In this document: in pieces, positions 62,916-64,000 of the stretch
Layout: every line of letters starts with the position of its first letter
Position numbering within the stretch: position 1 is the first letter of the stretch
Source of the DNA: Anaerolineae bacterium
GTDB lineage: Bacteria > Chloroflexota > Anaerolineae > Promineifilales > Promineifilaceae
Length of the DNA stretch: 64,000 bases
Assembly: GCA_023954475.1 (NCBI GenBank)
Contig: JAMLHW010000004.1
Coordinates: forward strand, 1-64,000
Direction of reading: 5' to 3'
Translations under genes and position numbers: made by a program
The notes under the pieces: model-generated
Seen by the model: the letters and a program-made list of their open reading frames with translations, nothing else
The model's database searches: none
Told to the model about the DNA's origin: nothing

Positions 62916-63980
62916 GTGTTAGGTTACGCAATTGCTTTTGCATTAACGTTGCTGCTATCGTTGGCGCTGACACCTTTGGCACGTAAACTTGCGTTCCGTC
63001 TCAATACTGTTCACTATCCCAAAGCAATATCTATCGACACACACGTAAATCCCATCCCCTATTTAGGTGGACTCCCCATCTTCACCGCTTTTATCGCCTC
63101 GACCACCTTAATCTATGGTTATTTGGGAGACCTGGTGATGGTCATACCTGCCCTCATCGCCATGACAATCGTCGCTATTGGTGGATTTATCGATGATGCC
63201 CATCCGTTGAGCGTGCTTGGCAAGTTTATCGCCCAAATTGTTGCAACGACCTTCATACTCGTAACCGGCCAGGATTTTCTCCAGATATTGCCCATTTTGG
63301 GTAGTACTGTTCCGGACACAATTCTCGCGTTTATTTTTCTCGTCGGCCTGATGAACGCGATCAATTTTCTGGACATCATGGACGGGTTGGCTGCCGGGGT
63401 TGTCGCCATCGCATCACTTGGATTTGCAGGTGTCGCCATCCTGCAAAACCAGCCCATCGTCGCTGTGATGGCGTTGGCGTTGGCCGGTAGTACCATTGGC
63501 TTTCTTTACTACAATTTTAATCCGGCCCGCATTTTCATGGGCGATACGGGCAGTCAGTTCATTGGCTTTACGCTTGCGCTGTTTCCTCCAATGTTACTCA
63601 AGCAGAATACGGCAGGATCAAACCAGGTACTGTTAGTTGCCAGTTTGATCATTCTCACCATTCCGCTTTTTGAGATGACCTATACGAGCACCATTCGCAT
63701 TCTCACCGGAAAACGACCCTGGAAAGGCAGCAAGGATCATTTTGCGCTGCGTGTCTTCGCAATGGGATATTCCGTGCGCAAAATTGTCTTAACAACCTAT
63801 GCGATTGGTATTGTGGTTGGTATCGCCGGCATTGTTGTAAGCAAATTGTCGATCGGTTTTGCGATTGGTGTTGCCATTGTTGTTTTGGCATGTTCGCTGG
63901 TTGTCGCACGTTGGTTGAGCCGTGTTCATGTTCCAAAACCTGCCGCAGGCAGTCAGAATCCGGTCAAGCCGACCTCATGA
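62916..63980 (+). CDS. WecA/TagO-like undecaprenyl-phosphate sugar-1-phosphate transferase
   Basis: A 354-residue multi-pass membrane transferase that starts glycans on a lipid carrier. It starts with a GTG (GGAG 8 bases upstream). Catalytic motifs are VAIGGFIDDAHPL, NAINFLDIMDGLA, FMGDTGSQFIGF (Asp motifs) and GSKDHFALRVFAMGYS (HxxR-like), in the MraY/WecA order. It probably begins the polysaccharide that the Wzz, GT4 and nucleotidyltransferase genes at 49934-54944 serve. Confidence 0.92.
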   Translation: MLGYAIAFALTLLLSLALTPLARKLAFRLNTVHYPKAISIDTHVNPIPYLGGLPIFTAFIASTTLIYGYLGDLVMVIPALIAMTIVAIGGFIDDAHPLSVLGKFIAQIVATTFILVTGQDFLQILPILGSTVPDTILAFIFLVGLMNAINFLDIMDGLAAGVVAIASLGFAGVAILQNQPIVAVMALALAGSTIGFLYYNFNPARIFMGDTGSQFIGFTLALFPPMLLKQNTAGSNQVLLVASLIILTIPLFEMTYTSTIRILTGKRPWKGSKDHFALRVFAMGYSVRKIVLTTYAIGIVVGIAGIVVSKLSIGFAIGVAIVVLACSLVVARWLSRVHVPKPAAGSQNPVKPTS

Positions 63981-64000
63981 TGGTGCGGTTGAAGCCGGCA

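Noticed and set aside
62734-62922. A 62-codon plus-strand ORF before the wecA-like gene
   Set aside because: No family resemblance or ribosome-binding site, and it overlaps the next gene's start; kept only as part of the spacer note.

Overview
The window looks like a contig from a Chloroflexota bacterium, probably in or near Anaerolineae, Caldilineae or Ardenticatenia. This is inferred from protein style: a fused NuoCD, a two-domain fused ECF ATPase, DUF5679 fused to topoisomerase I, a CSLREA-like beta-helix surface protein, FAS1 proteins, and BY-kinase/Wzz pieces split into separate genes. GC content is in the low fifties by eye. No phage, insertion sequence or CRISPR array was found. The tRNA genes do not encode CCA.

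Layout. 1-2688 (minus) is the start of a large secreted repeat protein. 2893-18495 (minus) is mostly housekeeping: topA, manC, dprA, the ffh-rpsP-khpA-rimM cluster, a ybeY/dgkA/pgpH-like/yqeY cluster, and small enzymes and lipoproteins. 17932-21962 is an ECF vitamin transporter with a cobalamin adenosyltransferase, preceded by a possible structured leader. 22256-23008 (plus) is a two-S1-domain protein. 23141-31007 (minus) holds moeA, an HD protein, ricT, an Mrp ATPase and the complex I Q-module genes nuoI, nuoCD and nuoB with iscX. 31224-47407 (plus) holds a queuosine-tRNA mannosyltransferase-like gene, glgP, unknown membrane proteins, a PHP-AlbA_2 fusion, two FAS1 proteins, a hydrolase and an SDR/SRPBCC/carotenoid-desaturase-like cluster. 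47491-56233 (minus) holds yggT/yggS, dtd, a sugar nucleotidyltransferase, polysaccharide export regulators, hicBA, a glycosyltransferase and pspA/pspC. 56423-63980 ends with a CAP-domain protein, a phosphoesterase, an RSH-type HD hydrolase, proA, an M3 peptidase, three tRNAs and a WecA/TagO-like transferase.

The main discovery candidate is genome-scale rather than a gene. The perfect palindrome TCGGCCGA, usually flanked by A or T on both sides, occurs about 108 times by hand count, roughly once per 600 bp. About one copy is expected. It lies in genes in all reading frames and between genes, while single-base variants are rare. This resembles the cyanobacterial HIP1 palindrome but with a different sequence.

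Other points of interest are a possible pseudoknotted leader before the ECF operon, a PHP-AlbA_2 fusion protein, an 84-bp stem-loop repeat present twice, GTTAGTTGG-rich intergenic repeats, a CpsD-like protein with damaged Walker motifs, a FAS1 protein with an 18-bp tandem repeat and a His/Met-rich tail, and several genes with -10 boxes so close to the ATG that their mRNAs may be leaderless.
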